A stretch of DNA of 64,000 bases, from contig CAZRXU010000001.1 in assembly GCA_964604135.1 (NCBI GenBank), positions 1 to 64,000 of the forward strand. The letters run 5' to 3'. Below are positions 32,932-41,566 of the stretch, in pieces. A program made the position numbers and the translations under genes. The notes beneath the pieces are model-generated. The model was not told where the DNA came from. It saw only the letters and a list, made by a program, of their open reading frames with translations, and made no database searches. Positions within the stretch are counted from its first letter, which is position 1; each line of letters starts with the position of its first letter. The stretch is from Sabulitectum sp964604135. GTDB lineage: Bacteria; Fermentibacterota; Fermentibacteria; Fermentibacterales; JCC-6.

Positions 32932-35050
32932 CAGCAGGTCAAAACTCCGCACAGCGCTGCTTCTGCTGTTTCTGGTAGCAGGCGGTTTTGTTTTCCGGAG
33001 TGTATTTGCCACATCAGTCATGCCGCCTCCTGCCAGAATGCAGGGGGAGACAACCCAGGCGTACAGATATACAAAGATGGTTTCAGACGGCGATGGTATA
33101 CCTACTCTGGATACGCTGGTTATGCGCCCACAGGGTTTGATAACGGCAGAGAATTCTATTTTTGAAGAGTATATAGCAGGGGGAATACACCGGGTAACAG
33201 GTGGTGATTTTGATTCGTTCCTGCATTTGTTCTGTCTTCTGTTTCCGCTTCTGGTGGTTCCTGTAATCTTCTACTGGATGCGAAGTTCGAACTTCTCCAG
33301 TCAGGAGTCTTCCACAGGTGCAGCACTGTACGCTGTGTTTCTACCGGCACTTCTTCGGGCCAGGGGGGAAAGTTTTTACCGTGAAACAGTGGCACTGCCG
33401 CTGATAGTACTCACTTTTGCCCTTATAGATATGAGCAGCGGTAAAAAAGAGTCTTTGAAATACTCCGTTGCCGCGGCTCTGACACTGTTCCTGGCTCTGG
33501 CATCCTGGAAGGTAACAGCGTTTGTATCCTTCTTTGTTTTCGTATGGATGGCCTTCAAAAGGCCAGGGCTTCGTACTGTTATTCCGCTTGCTGCAAGTCA
33601 GTTTCTTGCCTCTGTTGTTCTAAGCCATATGCGTCACGACGGAGCTGTTCTTTCACCAGCCGTTCTTATGGCTGCTGCAGCTGTGGTTTCAGCGATGTAC
33701 CGAAGCAGAATTGTTCCATGGGCAGGTCTGGCGGTTTCTTCAGCTTCCGGTTTCTTTTTCAGGTCTTCCTCGGGCGGGCACGTAGCTGCGGTGATTGCTG
33801 CAAAGCTGAAATTCCTGTTCAGTCATCCAGAAAATCCTGCTTTGCTTTCAGATGATGCCCGGCTTTTCTGGGTAAGTGGCTACACTTCTCCGTCATCGGG
33901 GCAGATCCTTCTTCTGTTCGGCTTTGCATTTGTTGCGGCTGTTCTGGGGTGGAAGCGGTTCAGAGAGAAAACAGGGCAGTCACTGATGCTGTTCCTGATA
34001 CCTCTTTCAGTTGCCGGATACCTGTTTTTTGACAGGCTCATGGTTGTTCTAGCCATCGGGATCATTCCTCTAGTGGTTGCTGCCTGCAGGAATCGCAGGT
34101 GGGCTCTTCCGGTTGTTCTTACAGTATTTGGACTGCAGACCATGTACGCCCCGGGGATAGCAGGTGTGCTTTCAAGAGCAGGTCTGGAATTTGAAGATTC
34201 GTCATCTCTTCTAACCGAGAACGAGCTTACCGGGCTTATCAGGTGGGCGAAAGACAACCACGGAACAGTGCTTTCATTCTGGCATATTTCAGGTCTGCTT
34301 TCCGCTTACGCGAACATGCCTGTGGTTACCCACACTTTTTTTGAAAACGCAGAAAACCGGGAAACCATCATAGAGTATGCCAGAAGAAGCTTTGGAACCG
34401 AGCAGGAAATGATAGACTTCATGGAAGAAAAGGGTGCAGACTACCTGATTTACCAGGCCGACTTTGTTTTCGACAGATCACCGCAAGGTCTTGTGTATCT
34501 GGCCGGTCTTACAGAGATTCCCGATGGTTGTCTCGCCCTTCGACTTCACTACTATCCCCAGTCTCTTGAGACACTTGGAATAGTCTGGCAGGGACCTTCC
34601 GTAAGGGTGTTCGGTATAAACGAAAGCGCGGAAGAATTGCCAAGGCAGCCGCTGTGGGAAGTTCGCTACGCACCTTTTCTGCATGACAGTGAAATGGCAA
34701 ACGCAGTTGTGAATTTACCTGTGGAAACGGCTATCTATCTTGCAGATCAGGGGATGGAAACAGGTAATATCCAGAAGATATCAGCGGCACTGCTGCTGTT
34801 GTCAGGATCTCCCGATGAGGTGCCATCCGATGCTGCAGTTGGTCTTCTGCAAGAGCTTCTTATGGCTCATCTGGACGGGCACTACTCAATAGAAGATCTG
34901 GAAGATGATTTTGTAACGTACCTGCGCGTCTGGGGGCCGGATCCTCAACTTCGTTTTGACCTGGTAAGGCTGCTTCGAAACAGCAGCCTTTTTGACAGGG
35001 CACAGTATCACATGGAAATAATTGAAAGAATGGGAACGCAGAACCTATGA
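32915..35050 (+). CDS. STT3-like GT-C membrane glycosyltransferase
   Basis: 711 residues from ATG 32915; the frame extends to 32849, but only within the GTPase gene. About 12 transmembrane helices span residues 20-440, with an extracytoplasmic C-terminal domain. The first loop (AYRYTKMVSDGDGIPTLDTL) and the FEEYIAGGIHRVTG and YRETVALPL segments recall oligosaccharyltransferase STT3/PglB/AglB. A later FWHISGLLSAYANMPVV sits where STT3 has its WWDYG motif. The WWD triplet itself is absent, so this is a divergent GT-C enzyme of uncertain acceptor. ATGA overlap with dapF. Confidence 0.72.
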   Translation: MHAQADSRSKLRTALLLLFLVAGGFVFRSVFATSVMPPPARMQGETTQAYRYTKMVSDGDGIPTLDTLVMRPQGLITAENSIFEEYIAGGIHRVTGGDFDSFLHLFCLLFPLLVVPVIFYWMRSSNFSSQESSTGAALYAVFLPALLRARGESFYRETVALPLIVLTFALIDMSSGKKESLKYSVAAALTLFLALASWKVTAFVSFFVFVWMAFKRPGLRTVIPLAASQFLASVVLSHMRHDGAVLSPAVLMAAAAVVSAMYRSRIVPWAGLAVSSASGFFFRSSSGGHVAAVIAAKLKFLFSHPENPALLSDDARLFWVSGYTSPSSGQILLLFGFAFVAAVLGWKRFREKTGQSLMLFLIPLSVAGYLFFDRLMVVLAIGIIPLVVAACRNRRWALPVVLTVFGLQTMYAPGIAGVLSRAGLEFEDSSSLLTENELTGLIRWAKDNHGTVLSFWHISGLLSAYANMPVVTHTFFENAENRETIIEYARRSFGTEQEMIDFMEEKGADYLIYQADFVFDRSPQGLVYLAGLTEIPDGCLALRLHYYPQSLETLGIVWQGPSVRVFGINESAEELPRQPLWEVRYAPFLHDSEMANAVVNLPVETAIYLADQGMETGNIQKISAALLLLSGSPDEVPSDAAVGLLQELLMAHLDGHYSIEDLEDDFVTYLRVWGPDPQLRFDLVRLLRNSSLFDRAQYHMEIIERMGTQNL

Positions 35051-35850
35051 AATTTACGAAAATGAGCGGTGCCGGGAATGATTTCATTATGGTTGACAAC
35101 CGTGATGGCAGCCTTTCCCGTGTGCTTGGTCGTGAAAGAATTGCAGAGTTGTGCAGGAGAGGTCTTTCTGTGGGAGCGGACGGGCTTATTGAAATAAGAG
35201 AAGATCCAGTGCACGCTTTTGCCATGAAGTACTACAATTCAGATGGTGGAGCAGCAGACATGTGCGGCAACGGAGCAAGATGTATCTGCCGGTTTGCAGC
35301 AGAGCTGGGAATGGTGGAGACCGGAGTTGAGTTTACCTTTGCCAGCGACGCTGGAATTCATAAAGGCAGTATCACAGGAGACAGGGAAGCAAGAATCTGG
35401 ATGACTGAACCGATTCTTCACTACCTGGAGAAGGCAATTGATGTTGCCGACGGTATTGTTATCACTACCGGTTTTGCAGATACAGGTGTACCTCACGCAG
35501 TTGTTTTCAGAGACAGCATTGAAGACGGTTCTTTCGAGAAGTACGCCAGTGTAATAAGATCGCTGGATGAATTCGGGCAGGAGGGCGCGAATGTAAACTG
35601 GGTCAGGGTTCAGAGAGACGGGTCAATGTCTATCAGAACATTTGAGAGGGGCGTAGAAGGTGAAACTCTTGCCTGCGGAACCGGTGCTGTTGCATGCGCT
35701 CTTGTGGCCTCTGAAAGATTTGATTCTGTAACTCTACCTGTTAGAATAGCAGTGAAGAGCGGGCTTCTTCTTACCGTGGGAGAAGACAGCAGCGGCTGGT
35801 GGCTTCAGGGTGAAGCCGGTATAATCTACAGAGCGGAGACAATTTCTTGA
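35047..35850 (+). CDS. dapF: diaminopimelate epimerase
   Basis: A 267-residue cofactor-independent racemase converting LL- to meso-diaminopimelate for peptidoglycan and lysine. Both catalytic Cys boxes are present: NSDGGAADMCGNGARC and ETLACGTGAVAC. KMSGAGNDFIMVDN starts the protein, and ERGVEGET precedes the second Cys. Full length. It is followed after 5 nt by tRNA-Gly, suggesting one transcript. Confidence 0.97.
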   Translation: MKFTKMSGAGNDFIMVDNRDGSLSRVLGRERIAELCRRGLSVGADGLIEIREDPVHAFAMKYYNSDGGAADMCGNGARCICRFAAELGMVETGVEFTFASDAGIHKGSITGDREARIWMTEPILHYLEKAIDVADGIVITTGFADTGVPHAVVFRDSIEDGSFEKYASVIRSLDEFGQEGANVNWVRVQRDGSMSIRTFERGVEGETLACGTGAVACALVASERFDSVTLPVRIAVKSGLLLTVGEDSSGWWLQGEAGIIYRAETIS

Positions 35851-35855
35851 CAAGA

Positions 35856-35931
35856 GCGGGCATAACTCAGTTGGCAGAGTGTCAGCCTCCCATGCTGAAT
35901 GTCGCGGGTTCGAAACCCGTTGCCCGCTCCA
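35856..35931 (+). tRNA. tRNA-Gly (anticodon CCC)
   Basis: A 76-nt cloverleaf: acceptor GCGGGCA/TGCCCGC, discriminator T, encoded CCA; D-arm with TTGGCAGAG; anticodon stem TCAGC/GCTGA around CTCCCAT gives CCC; T-arm GCGGGTTCGAAACCCGT. It reads GGG codons. It sits 5 nt after the dapF stop and 16 nt before the next gene's start, embedded in a protein operon. Confidence 0.95.
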
Positions 35932-35947
35932 GATTATCTGTGGAATC

Positions 35948-36541
35948 ATGATGTTTCTCCTTGTGCTGCTTCTTGCAGATCCCCTGTCATCAAACGAAAG
36001 CTTGTGGCTTCTGCGTGCAGGGTGTGCAGCGGGCGGCAATCCTCCAGATATGGCTTCATACCTGTATACAAGTGTTAATACTATTTCGGATATTTCACTT
36101 GCAGTTGCAACAGATGGAATCAAAGGGGGAGATGCTTCAATGCTCGTTCCGCTTGTGGCTTCTCTTGTTTCCCGCGGGGAGACAGAGCTGGCGGAAACCT
36201 GCTGGAGTCTTCGGGGAATGGAATTGCCTGCAACCAGAAACGATCTGCTCGATGTTCTTGCGTGGTTCGGCAGGTATGAACTGTACCATGAAATGGCGTC
36301 GAATCCCTTAATTCCATCCGACATGGAAGGGAAAATGCACAGTGATCAGTGTGGGGCTGTCTGTGCTCTGGGATGGATGAGAACCAGAAGCGACGGGATG
36401 TTTCACGGTGATGATGCTGTTTCTCCTCTTGATATAAAGGTGCTTTCTGCGTATTTCCCATCTATCGATGCATCTGCGGAGTACATAACCACCGCTGAAC
36501 TTGAGAGTGTTTTTCAGTCTTTGGGCGGAGGTTCCCGGTGA
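35948..36541 (+). CDS. small secreted protein of unknown function
   Basis: 197 residues from ATG 35948 (ATG 35951 equally possible; the longer frame runs into the tRNA and is rejected). The N-terminus is a hydrophobic signal (MMFLLVLLLADP). The rest has no recognised domain, is mostly helical, and contains three scattered cysteines. The GTGA overlap with the CDP-alcohol phosphatidyltransferase suggests a shared envelope role. Confidence 0.65.
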   Translation: MMFLLVLLLADPLSSNESLWLLRAGCAAGGNPPDMASYLYTSVNTISDISLAVATDGIKGGDASMLVPLVASLVSRGETELAETCWSLRGMELPATRNDLLDVLAWFGRYELYHEMASNPLIPSDMEGKMHSDQCGAVCALGWMRTRSDGMFHGDDAVSPLDIKVLSAYFPSIDASAEYITTAELESVFQSLGGGSR

Positions 36542-37167
36542 AAATCAGCGAAGCTCAGCAGAGACACCTTGAACAGTTTTCTCAAACGATAGAGATGATA
36601 AAAAGAACACAGGGGCAGCTTCCTTTCGCTCCTGCCATGGTCTCATGGGTTCGTATTATTATTCTTCCATTCAGTATCTGGGCTGGCTGGTATGCTCACT
36701 TCACCGTTATGTTCTGGTTGTGTCTTGTGGCGGCTTCAAGCGATTACATTGATGGCTGGCTGGCGAGAAAACTTAAGAAATCCAGTACTCCGGGTAAAAC
36801 ACTTGATATTCTGGCAGATAAACTGTTTCTCTCTGTAATGCTGATTTTTCTTGCCCGACTCGGTGTGGCAAACACCCTGCTGGCCCTTATCCCCGCGTGG
36901 TATCACATAGCTGTGGTTCTTGGTCTGCTGGTTGTTTCCTGGAGCATAAAAATACCGGTTGTAGCTATTACCACAAGTGAAAGGCTTACAATTATTCTTA
37001 GTTACGTAATGGTTCTTACAGCCGCTGGTGTGCTTGCTTATCCGGCGAAGAGCATATTTGTGAAATTGTTGTGGGTTGCACAGATACTTACGCCGATTGC
37101 TGCTATACTTGGCGTTGTGAGTTACTTCAGGTTCAGCAGAAGACTGATACAGAGGTACCTGCAATGA
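36538..37167 (+). CDS. CDP-alcohol phosphatidyltransferase
   Basis: A 209-residue membrane enzyme with about six helices. The family motif DG-x2-AR-x8-G-x3-D-x3-D is complete (DGWLARKLKKSSTPG then KTLDILAD). It transfers a phosphatidyl or CDP-linked phospho-alcohol group; phosphatidylglycerophosphate synthase (PgsA) is the usual role, but the acceptor cannot be told. GTG start. Neighbours are two small exported or TPR-like proteins. Confidence 0.92.
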   Translation: MKISEAQQRHLEQFSQTIEMIKRTQGQLPFAPAMVSWVRIIILPFSIWAGWYAHFTVMFWLCLVAASSDYIDGWLARKLKKSSTPGKTLDILADKLFLSVMLIFLARLGVANTLLALIPAWYHIAVVLGLLVVSWSIKIPVVAITTSERLTIILSYVMVLTAAGVLAYPAKSIFVKLLWVAQILTPIAAILGVVSYFRFSRRLIQRYLQ

Positions 37168-37832
37168 TCGCTGTTCTGCTTTTTATTGTGTGCTTCTCTC
37201 CGCTTGAACTGGAGCTGGCTGGAAAACTGCCGGAAGCAGGTGCTGCCTGGCAGGAAGACGGCAGCCTGTCAGGGCAGGTCAGGGTGATGGGAAGGCTTGT
37301 GGAGGAAGCAATATACGCAGGTGACGCCAGACGGGCATTTTTGCTGGCCGGTGAGCTGGGAAGCATCTGCAACGACGCAGATATTCAGCAGTTCTGGATG
37401 GCAAGGATTGCATGGGCTTCAGGTCTTCCTGTGTTGGCTGCGGAAGAGCTGAAGCAGATGAACCCGTCGGATCCGTGGCTTCTTCACAGAGCTCTCGGAT
37501 TGTCCGCATTGTTTACAGAAAACGGTGAGGTAGCCATACGAGAGCTCACAATGTCTGTTGCCGCGGCTTCCACGGCAAGAAAGGCCTTCTGGAGCGGTAT
37601 AGATCTGTGTTCCGCTTATTTGAATGCTGGAAGGTATTCTGATGCCCTGCAGCTGTCCCGTCTGATAAAAGTTCGTTACCCTGGAGATGCCATGGGCGAT
37701 GTGATGTACGGGCTGTGCCTACAGGTTTCAGGGCAGTTCGGAGAGTCTTCAAGAGTATTAAATTCTATAGATATGGATAATCCGGCAGCAGTTTCTCTTG
37801 CCCGGAGTATTATGGAAGGATTTGAGCAGTGA
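37164..37832 (+). CDS. TPR-like secreted protein
   Basis: 222 residues from ATG 37164, overlapping the previous stop by ATGA. A short signal-like N-terminus (MIAVLLFIVCF) precedes a series of helix pairs typical of TPR/Sel1-like solenoids: ARRAFLLAGELG, GLPVLAAEELKQMNP, NGEVAIRELTMSVA, AGRYSDALQLSRLI, SGQFGESSRVLNSI. Likely a periplasmic scaffold. No precise family recognised. ATGA overlap with the next gene. Confidence 0.7.
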   Translation: MIAVLLFIVCFSPLELELAGKLPEAGAAWQEDGSLSGQVRVMGRLVEEAIYAGDARRAFLLAGELGSICNDADIQQFWMARIAWASGLPVLAAEELKQMNPSDPWLLHRALGLSALFTENGEVAIRELTMSVAAASTARKAFWSGIDLCSAYLNAGRYSDALQLSRLIKVRYPGDAMGDVMYGLCLQVSGQFGESSRVLNSIDMDNPAAVSLARSIMEGFEQ

Positions 37833-38722
37833 AATTTATAAGAGATCTCTTTGGTAAACGAAGAGTAACCAGGGTTTCTTCCAACTGGAGCGATTTCAAT
37901 TTCCCGTCTGATGTTACGGAACCAGAAGCCGTTGGAGTGTTTTCTTCTTCAGATATTTCCTCTGCGTGGTCGGCTGTTTACATGGCCAGTGTACTTCAGA
38001 ATGTGTATCCCTCTATTCCGGTTCACTTTGTGACTCACAGCAGTGTGGCCGAGCTCGCCGGATTCCTGCCGGTAACACCGCAGATGCACATATATACCGG
38101 TGACCCTGGATCAGTTGATCCCGAGATTCCAGAGGGTGTTCTTATGTTTTCTCCTCAGCCTGAAGACAGTTTGCTGCGTTTTGTGGAAAAAGCATCTCCT
38201 CTTGCGTGTGTTTCAACACAAAAAAACCCGGCTGTGAATATAATTGTTAAAATAGGATCTGATACTGTGTTACCGCATAGCATCTACGAACTGATGAAGG
38301 TTCTCAAAATGGAAGCAGATACAGCGTGGAAACCGGTAGTGCCGGGTGTTCTGGCCGAGAAGGCTTCCTCTGTTCTGTCCCCTGTGTCTCACCGCACACT
38401 GCCGTACATTCTGGCCACTGAAGCTGCAGCAAATGTACTGGAGAAAAAACGGGCAGAAGTTCCACTTAAGATTGTTCTTGTAGACGGAAAGACTACTGTT
38501 ATTCCACCGGAGACAAGTGTCGGTCTGCTGGCGGCAATGGTTGCCGGTGCTTCCGCTATGGTCACAACGGATCGGAATCTGTGGATACATGCAAGAGCTC
38601 TGGGAATACCGGTGATAGGGCTGGACAGAAAGGGAGTATTCAGCGGATGGGGAGGCGAGCCTGCACCAGGAGACACAATGTTTCTGGAGCAGTGGGCAAC
38701 CCTTATCAGAGTTGGCTGGTAA
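37829..38722 (+). CDS. GT9-like (heptosyltransferase-fold) protein, function uncertain
   Basis: A 297-residue protein with a GT-B-like rhythm: an N-terminal SSDISSAWSAVYMASVLQNVYP helix, HFVTHSS, then a C-terminal half with PPETSVGLLAAMVAGASAMVTTDRNLWIHARALGIPVIGLD, which resembles the donor-site region of glycosyltransferase family 9 (there T-x-D-S-G-x-x-H). The usual Asp/His donor residues are altered (TTDRNLWIHA), so it may be a degenerate or non-catalytic relative. Placed just before TagD-like and TagB-like genes. Confidence 0.6.
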   Translation: MKFIRDLFGKRRVTRVSSNWSDFNFPSDVTEPEAVGVFSSSDISSAWSAVYMASVLQNVYPSIPVHFVTHSSVAELAGFLPVTPQMHIYTGDPGSVDPEIPEGVLMFSPQPEDSLLRFVEKASPLACVSTQKNPAVNIIVKIGSDTVLPHSIYELMKVLKMEADTAWKPVVPGVLAEKASSVLSPVSHRTLPYILATEAAANVLEKKRAEVPLKIVLVDGKTTVIPPETSVGLLAAMVAGASAMVTTDRNLWIHARALGIPVIGLDRKGVFSGWGGEPAPGDTMFLEQWATLIRVGW

Positions 38723-38727
38723 CTTCG

Positions 38728-39129
38728 ATGAAAAAGGTAATTACATACGGAACATTCGACCTGTTTCACATAGGTCATCTTAACATGTTGAAACGGGCAA
38801 AAGCTCTGGGTGACTACCTTGTGGTGGCTGTTTCCACAGATGAATTCAACACCGGAAAACACAAACAGTGTGTTTATCCATACTCTCACAGAGCGCAGAT
38901 AGTTGAAGCTATTCGTTGCGTGGACGAGGTGATACCGGAGAACAGCTGGGAGCAGAAAATTGATGATGTCAGGAAACACTCCATAGGTATTTTTGTTATA
39001 GGGGAAGACTGGGCAGGAAAATTTGATTTTCTTAAGGAATACTGCGAAGTAGTTTACCTGCCCAGAACGAAGAGCATTTCAACAACATCCATCAGGAACA
39101 CGGTAAAGAACGGTAAAACGATTATCTGA
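38728..39129 (+). CDS. glycerol-3-phosphate cytidylyltransferase-like
   Basis: 133 residues from ATG 38728 (the longer frame lies in the previous gene). TagD/GCT family: YGTFDLFHIGHLNML contains the HxGH nucleotide motif, and RTKSISTTSIR is the second signature. It makes CDP-glycerol from CTP and glycerol-3-phosphate. The next gene (TGATG overlap) is a CDP-glycerol transferase, which fits this substrate; ethanolamine- or ribitol-phosphate relatives are less likely. Confidence 0.93.
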   Translation: MKKVITYGTFDLFHIGHLNMLKRAKALGDYLVVAVSTDEFNTGKHKQCVYPYSHRAQIVEAIRCVDEVIPENSWEQKIDDVRKHSIGIFVIGEDWAGKFDFLKEYCEVVYLPRTKSISTTSIRNTVKNGKTII

Positions 39130-40169
39130 TGAAACTGCTGTTCTACATTTCAAAACTCTACTCTGTTCCAGTTGTGCAGCCTCTGGTGAACGAGGCAAAG
39201 AGCAGAGAGGTGGAAGTCGCATTTTTCGTCAGTTCAAAGGTAAAGAAAGACCTTCCCCATGAAATATCGGATCTTCCGGTATTTACAAACTTGAACAGTA
39301 CCAAAGCTTTCAAGCCCAACTTTGTTTTGTGCCCGGGCAATTTCGTGGATTTCCGCTTGTCGGGAATAAAAGTTGAGCTTTTTCACGGCATTGGAGTAGA
39401 GAAGCCTTCACACTACAAAATCAGGCACTTTTTCGATATGTACCTTACCTCAGGGCCGGTTGTGACCGAAAGGTTTGCACAGATGCAGAACAGGTACAGA
39501 TACTTCAGAACTGTGGAAACCGGGTGGCCGAAGATAGATCATATTCTTAAATACAACACCACAGACCTTAAAAAGAAGTACGATATACCTGCAGGCAAAA
39601 AGGTTATTCTTTATGCTCCCACGCACAGCAGAACCATGGAGTCTGCGACTCTGCTTCTTCCTGAGATTGAAAAAACCATGGAGCCGGATGAGATATGGCT
39701 GTGCAAGCCACACGAATTCATGAGCAGATCTCTTGTAAACGGAATTGCAGACAAACAGCAGTTTCGCCTGATCACCGATTACGATATTACCCCATATCTT
39801 CATCTGGCAGATATGATGGTTTCTGACACTTCTTCTGTGGTCTACGAATTCATGGTTCTGGACAAGCCGGTTGTAACCTTCAGAACACTGGCAAGAAAAG
39901 ACAAAGGTATCAACATACAGGAGCCCCGGGAGCTGAGGGCTGCACTGGACCGATCCTTTCTGAATCCTGATGAGTTCTCGAGCAACCGGAAGCGTCATCT
40001 TGATGAGGTAAATCCCAGATTAGACGGAAACATATCAAAGAACATCATTGATCTTCTTTCCACAGTAGACCCTGAGGAACCAGTGGGAACGAGGCGGAAA
40101 CCGCTGAATCTGTACCGGAAACTTCAGATTATCTATCACAGCCATTTCCGTAAGGGATATATGCGTTAA
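39129..40169 (+). CDS. CDP-glycerol glycerophosphotransferase family protein (copy 1)
   Basis: A 346-residue TagB/TagF-type GT-B transferase. HGIGVEKPSHYK is the active-site His loop, LYAPTHSR the hinge, CKPHEF the second His motif, and VSDTSSVVYEFMVLDKPVV the donor-site signature. It would transfer glycerol-phosphate from CDP-glycerol onto a lipid- or sugar-linked acceptor. No membrane anchor beyond basic/aromatic patches. It forms a coupled pair with the TagD-like gene. Three paralogues lie at 47546-50926. Confidence 0.9.
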   Translation: MKLLFYISKLYSVPVVQPLVNEAKSREVEVAFFVSSKVKKDLPHEISDLPVFTNLNSTKAFKPNFVLCPGNFVDFRLSGIKVELFHGIGVEKPSHYKIRHFFDMYLTSGPVVTERFAQMQNRYRYFRTVETGWPKIDHILKYNTTDLKKKYDIPAGKKVILYAPTHSRTMESATLLLPEIEKTMEPDEIWLCKPHEFMSRSLVNGIADKQQFRLITDYDITPYLHLADMMVSDTSSVVYEFMVLDKPVVTFRTLARKDKGINIQEPRELRAALDRSFLNPDEFSSNRKRHLDEVNPRLDGNISKNIIDLLSTVDPEEPVGTRRKPLNLYRKLQIIYHSHFRKGYMR

Positions 40170-40283
40170 ATATTTGTAATATGAGCTGGAACAAACGAAC
40201 GCTGTCGATGCTATTACCTCAGGTGTTACCTATACGCCATATCAAGAGTAACAGTGGATTCAAACCGCCTGGCTGGAGGAAAA

Positions 40284-40814
40284 ATGAAGAGAGCGTCAAC
40301 AGCGATAGTAGCAGTACTGGTACAAGTGTTTCTGATCCTGACCGCCTGTGGTAATGACACAACAGGGATAACGCCTCCGCATAACCCTATGGATGAAGGC
40401 CAGGAAGCTATCGATAACTACGTGCACGCCTACAACACCTTGGATGCTGACCTTCTTACAGTAACTCTGGACAGTGGATTCCTGCACCATCTGCTGGAGG
40501 AGAACTGGGCTGACTACAACGGAGACGGAGAAATTGACAACACCTGGGGCTACAGCCTGGAACTCTCATTTGCAGAGGGGTACTTCTCCGCATAATACGA
40601 TTGCTGCGAATTTTCTTTAGCAGGAGAGGAGCAGTATATCTGGCCCGATGACCAATCCGGGGAATCAATTGCATATCCCAGAAGCTATGTGCTGAAATTC
40701 TACAACACCGGCCAATCAGGGGTTACAGAAACAGGAAGCTTTATTCTTGTCTGCAAACCTGACAGCTCCGGAATCTGGCACCTCACACACCTGATCGATC
40801 AGGATTCCCTGTAG
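40284..40814 (+). pseudogene. lipoprotein gene interrupted by an in-frame stop
   Basis: ATG 40284 has GGAGGA upstream and begins a lipoprotein (signal ending LILTAC, Cys at the lipobox). Translation stops at TAA 40593-40595 after 103 residues. Reading on in the same frame gives 72 further sense codons (opening YDCCEFSLAG, later SYVLKFYNT and SGIWHLTHLIDQ) to TAG 40812-40814. The continuous protein-like composition on both sides indicates one ancestral ~176-codon gene with a nonsense mutation rather than two genes. The family is unknown; the first half looks like an NTF2-like or DUF4878-type start (EAIDNYVHAYNTLDADLL). Confidence 0.72.
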
Positions 40815-40845
40815 AGCAGAGGGGCGTGTTCATTAGAACAATTAT

Positions 40846-40947
40846 GTCCCTCCCCGGCTTTCCCGGGGGACCGAAATAGTTCGATAACTCCGGGATTGAT
40901 GTGAATACTCCCTTTCAAGAACCGCTCGTTGCGGGCTGAAAGGGAGT
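40846..40947. other. tandem intergenic hairpins
   Basis: Two inverted repeats follow the lipoprotein pseudogene: GTCCCTC paired with GGGGGAC (40846-40871), and a longer one with an 11-bp perfect outer stem (ACTCCCTTTCA 40907-40917, TGAAAGGGAGT 40937-40947) enclosing a CCGC/GCGG inner stem. Neither is followed by a T-run. The stretch 40815-41142 otherwise contains no gene that I can support. Confidence 0.55.
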
Positions 40948-40999
40948 GACCGTGCAAGTTACAAAGTGTTTAAACATTCGGTTACTTTGGTAAATGAAT

Positions 41000-41039
41000 G
41001 CCGCCTTCAGGCGGCTCAAAAAATTGCCGCTTTGAGCGG
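41000..41039 (-). terminator. double-hairpin terminator of the minus-strand cassette
   Basis: Read on the minus strand, CCGCT-CAA-AGCGG (41027-41039) is followed by CAATTTTTTG, and a second hairpin GCCGCC-TGAA-GGCGGC (41000-41015) by ATTCATTT. Placed about 105 nt past the YbaY-like stop, this is a plausible end of the astacin/radical SAM transcript. Confidence 0.65.
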
Positions 41040-41142
41040 TTCTCATTTCTACAAACCTCCAGCTCTGTTTCGGGGGGTGACCTCCCACCAGATTAGGACA
41101 GTTTCATTTGCTGATGATTATCTCTTGTGACAATATTGCGAG

Positions 41143-41487
41143 TTATTGAATCAATTGCAATTCCACGACTATTTCCGTATAGGGGGAATCAGTCTTAACA
41201 GGAAAGGCCTGTACTGTAATAAAATCTCCTGATTGAATTCGCTCTGATCCGGAGATTGAGAGGTGAGCCCAAACATTGAGATGCCGACCTGCAGGATAAT
41301 TACTGGGTACTTCAAGCAAATCTGTTACTACAGTGATTCCTGTTTTATCAGCAACGGAAAGCAAATGAGAGCAAACGGTAATTGAGGGTGCATCAAGCAG
41401 AGATACATCCCGAATTTCCACTCGACACATAGCTGTTGCTGGTAGCATAACCTGATTGCGCAGCAAAACTTTAACTTCGACTTTCAT
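41143..41487 (-). CDS. YbaY/YscW-like small protein
   Basis: A 114-residue protein with the pattern of the YbaY/YscW domain (PF09619-like): LPATAMCRVEIRDVSLLDAPSITV at the start, then a variable middle, and a two-strand end with SGDFITVQAFPV. The family is usually found in outer-membrane lipoproteins and chaperones, but this copy has no signal peptide or lipobox and would be cytoplasmic. It is the last gene of the astacin/radical SAM cassette; AAAGG is upstream. Its role there is unknown. Confidence 0.68.
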   Translation of the reverse strand: MKVEVKVLLRNQVMLPATAMCRVEIRDVSLLDAPSITVCSHLLSVADKTGITVVTDLLEVPSNYPAGRHLNVWAHLSISGSERIQSGDFITVQAFPVKTDSPYTEIVVELQLIQ

Positions 41488-41491
41488 ATTA

Positions 41492-41566
41492 TCAGCCTTT
41501 CAGTTGAGCAAAGATATCTTCTTTTACCAGAAGCCTTGCAAAAAATACAACACAGGCATTTGACAT
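41492..41566 (-). CDS. possible 24-residue small ORF upstream of the YbaY-like gene
   Basis: ATG 41566 (or GTG 41569) opens a short frame MSNACVVFFARLLVKEDIFA that ends with LKG and a TGA 4 nt before the YbaY-like ATG. The frame is open for about 11 codons further upstream and looks protein-like, with two Cys in the extended frame (ACFAAARVMSNAC). No SD is visible. It may be a translationally coupled peptide, a relic of a longer gene, or chance. Confidence 0.25.
   Translation of the reverse strand: MSNACVVFFARLLVKEDIFAQLKG

Noticed and set aside
40593..40595. In-frame TAA as programmed recoding (selenocysteine, pyrrolysine or readthrough)
   Set aside because: TAA is not used for those amino acids, and no SECIS- or PYLIS-like element is apparent; nonsense mutation is simpler.
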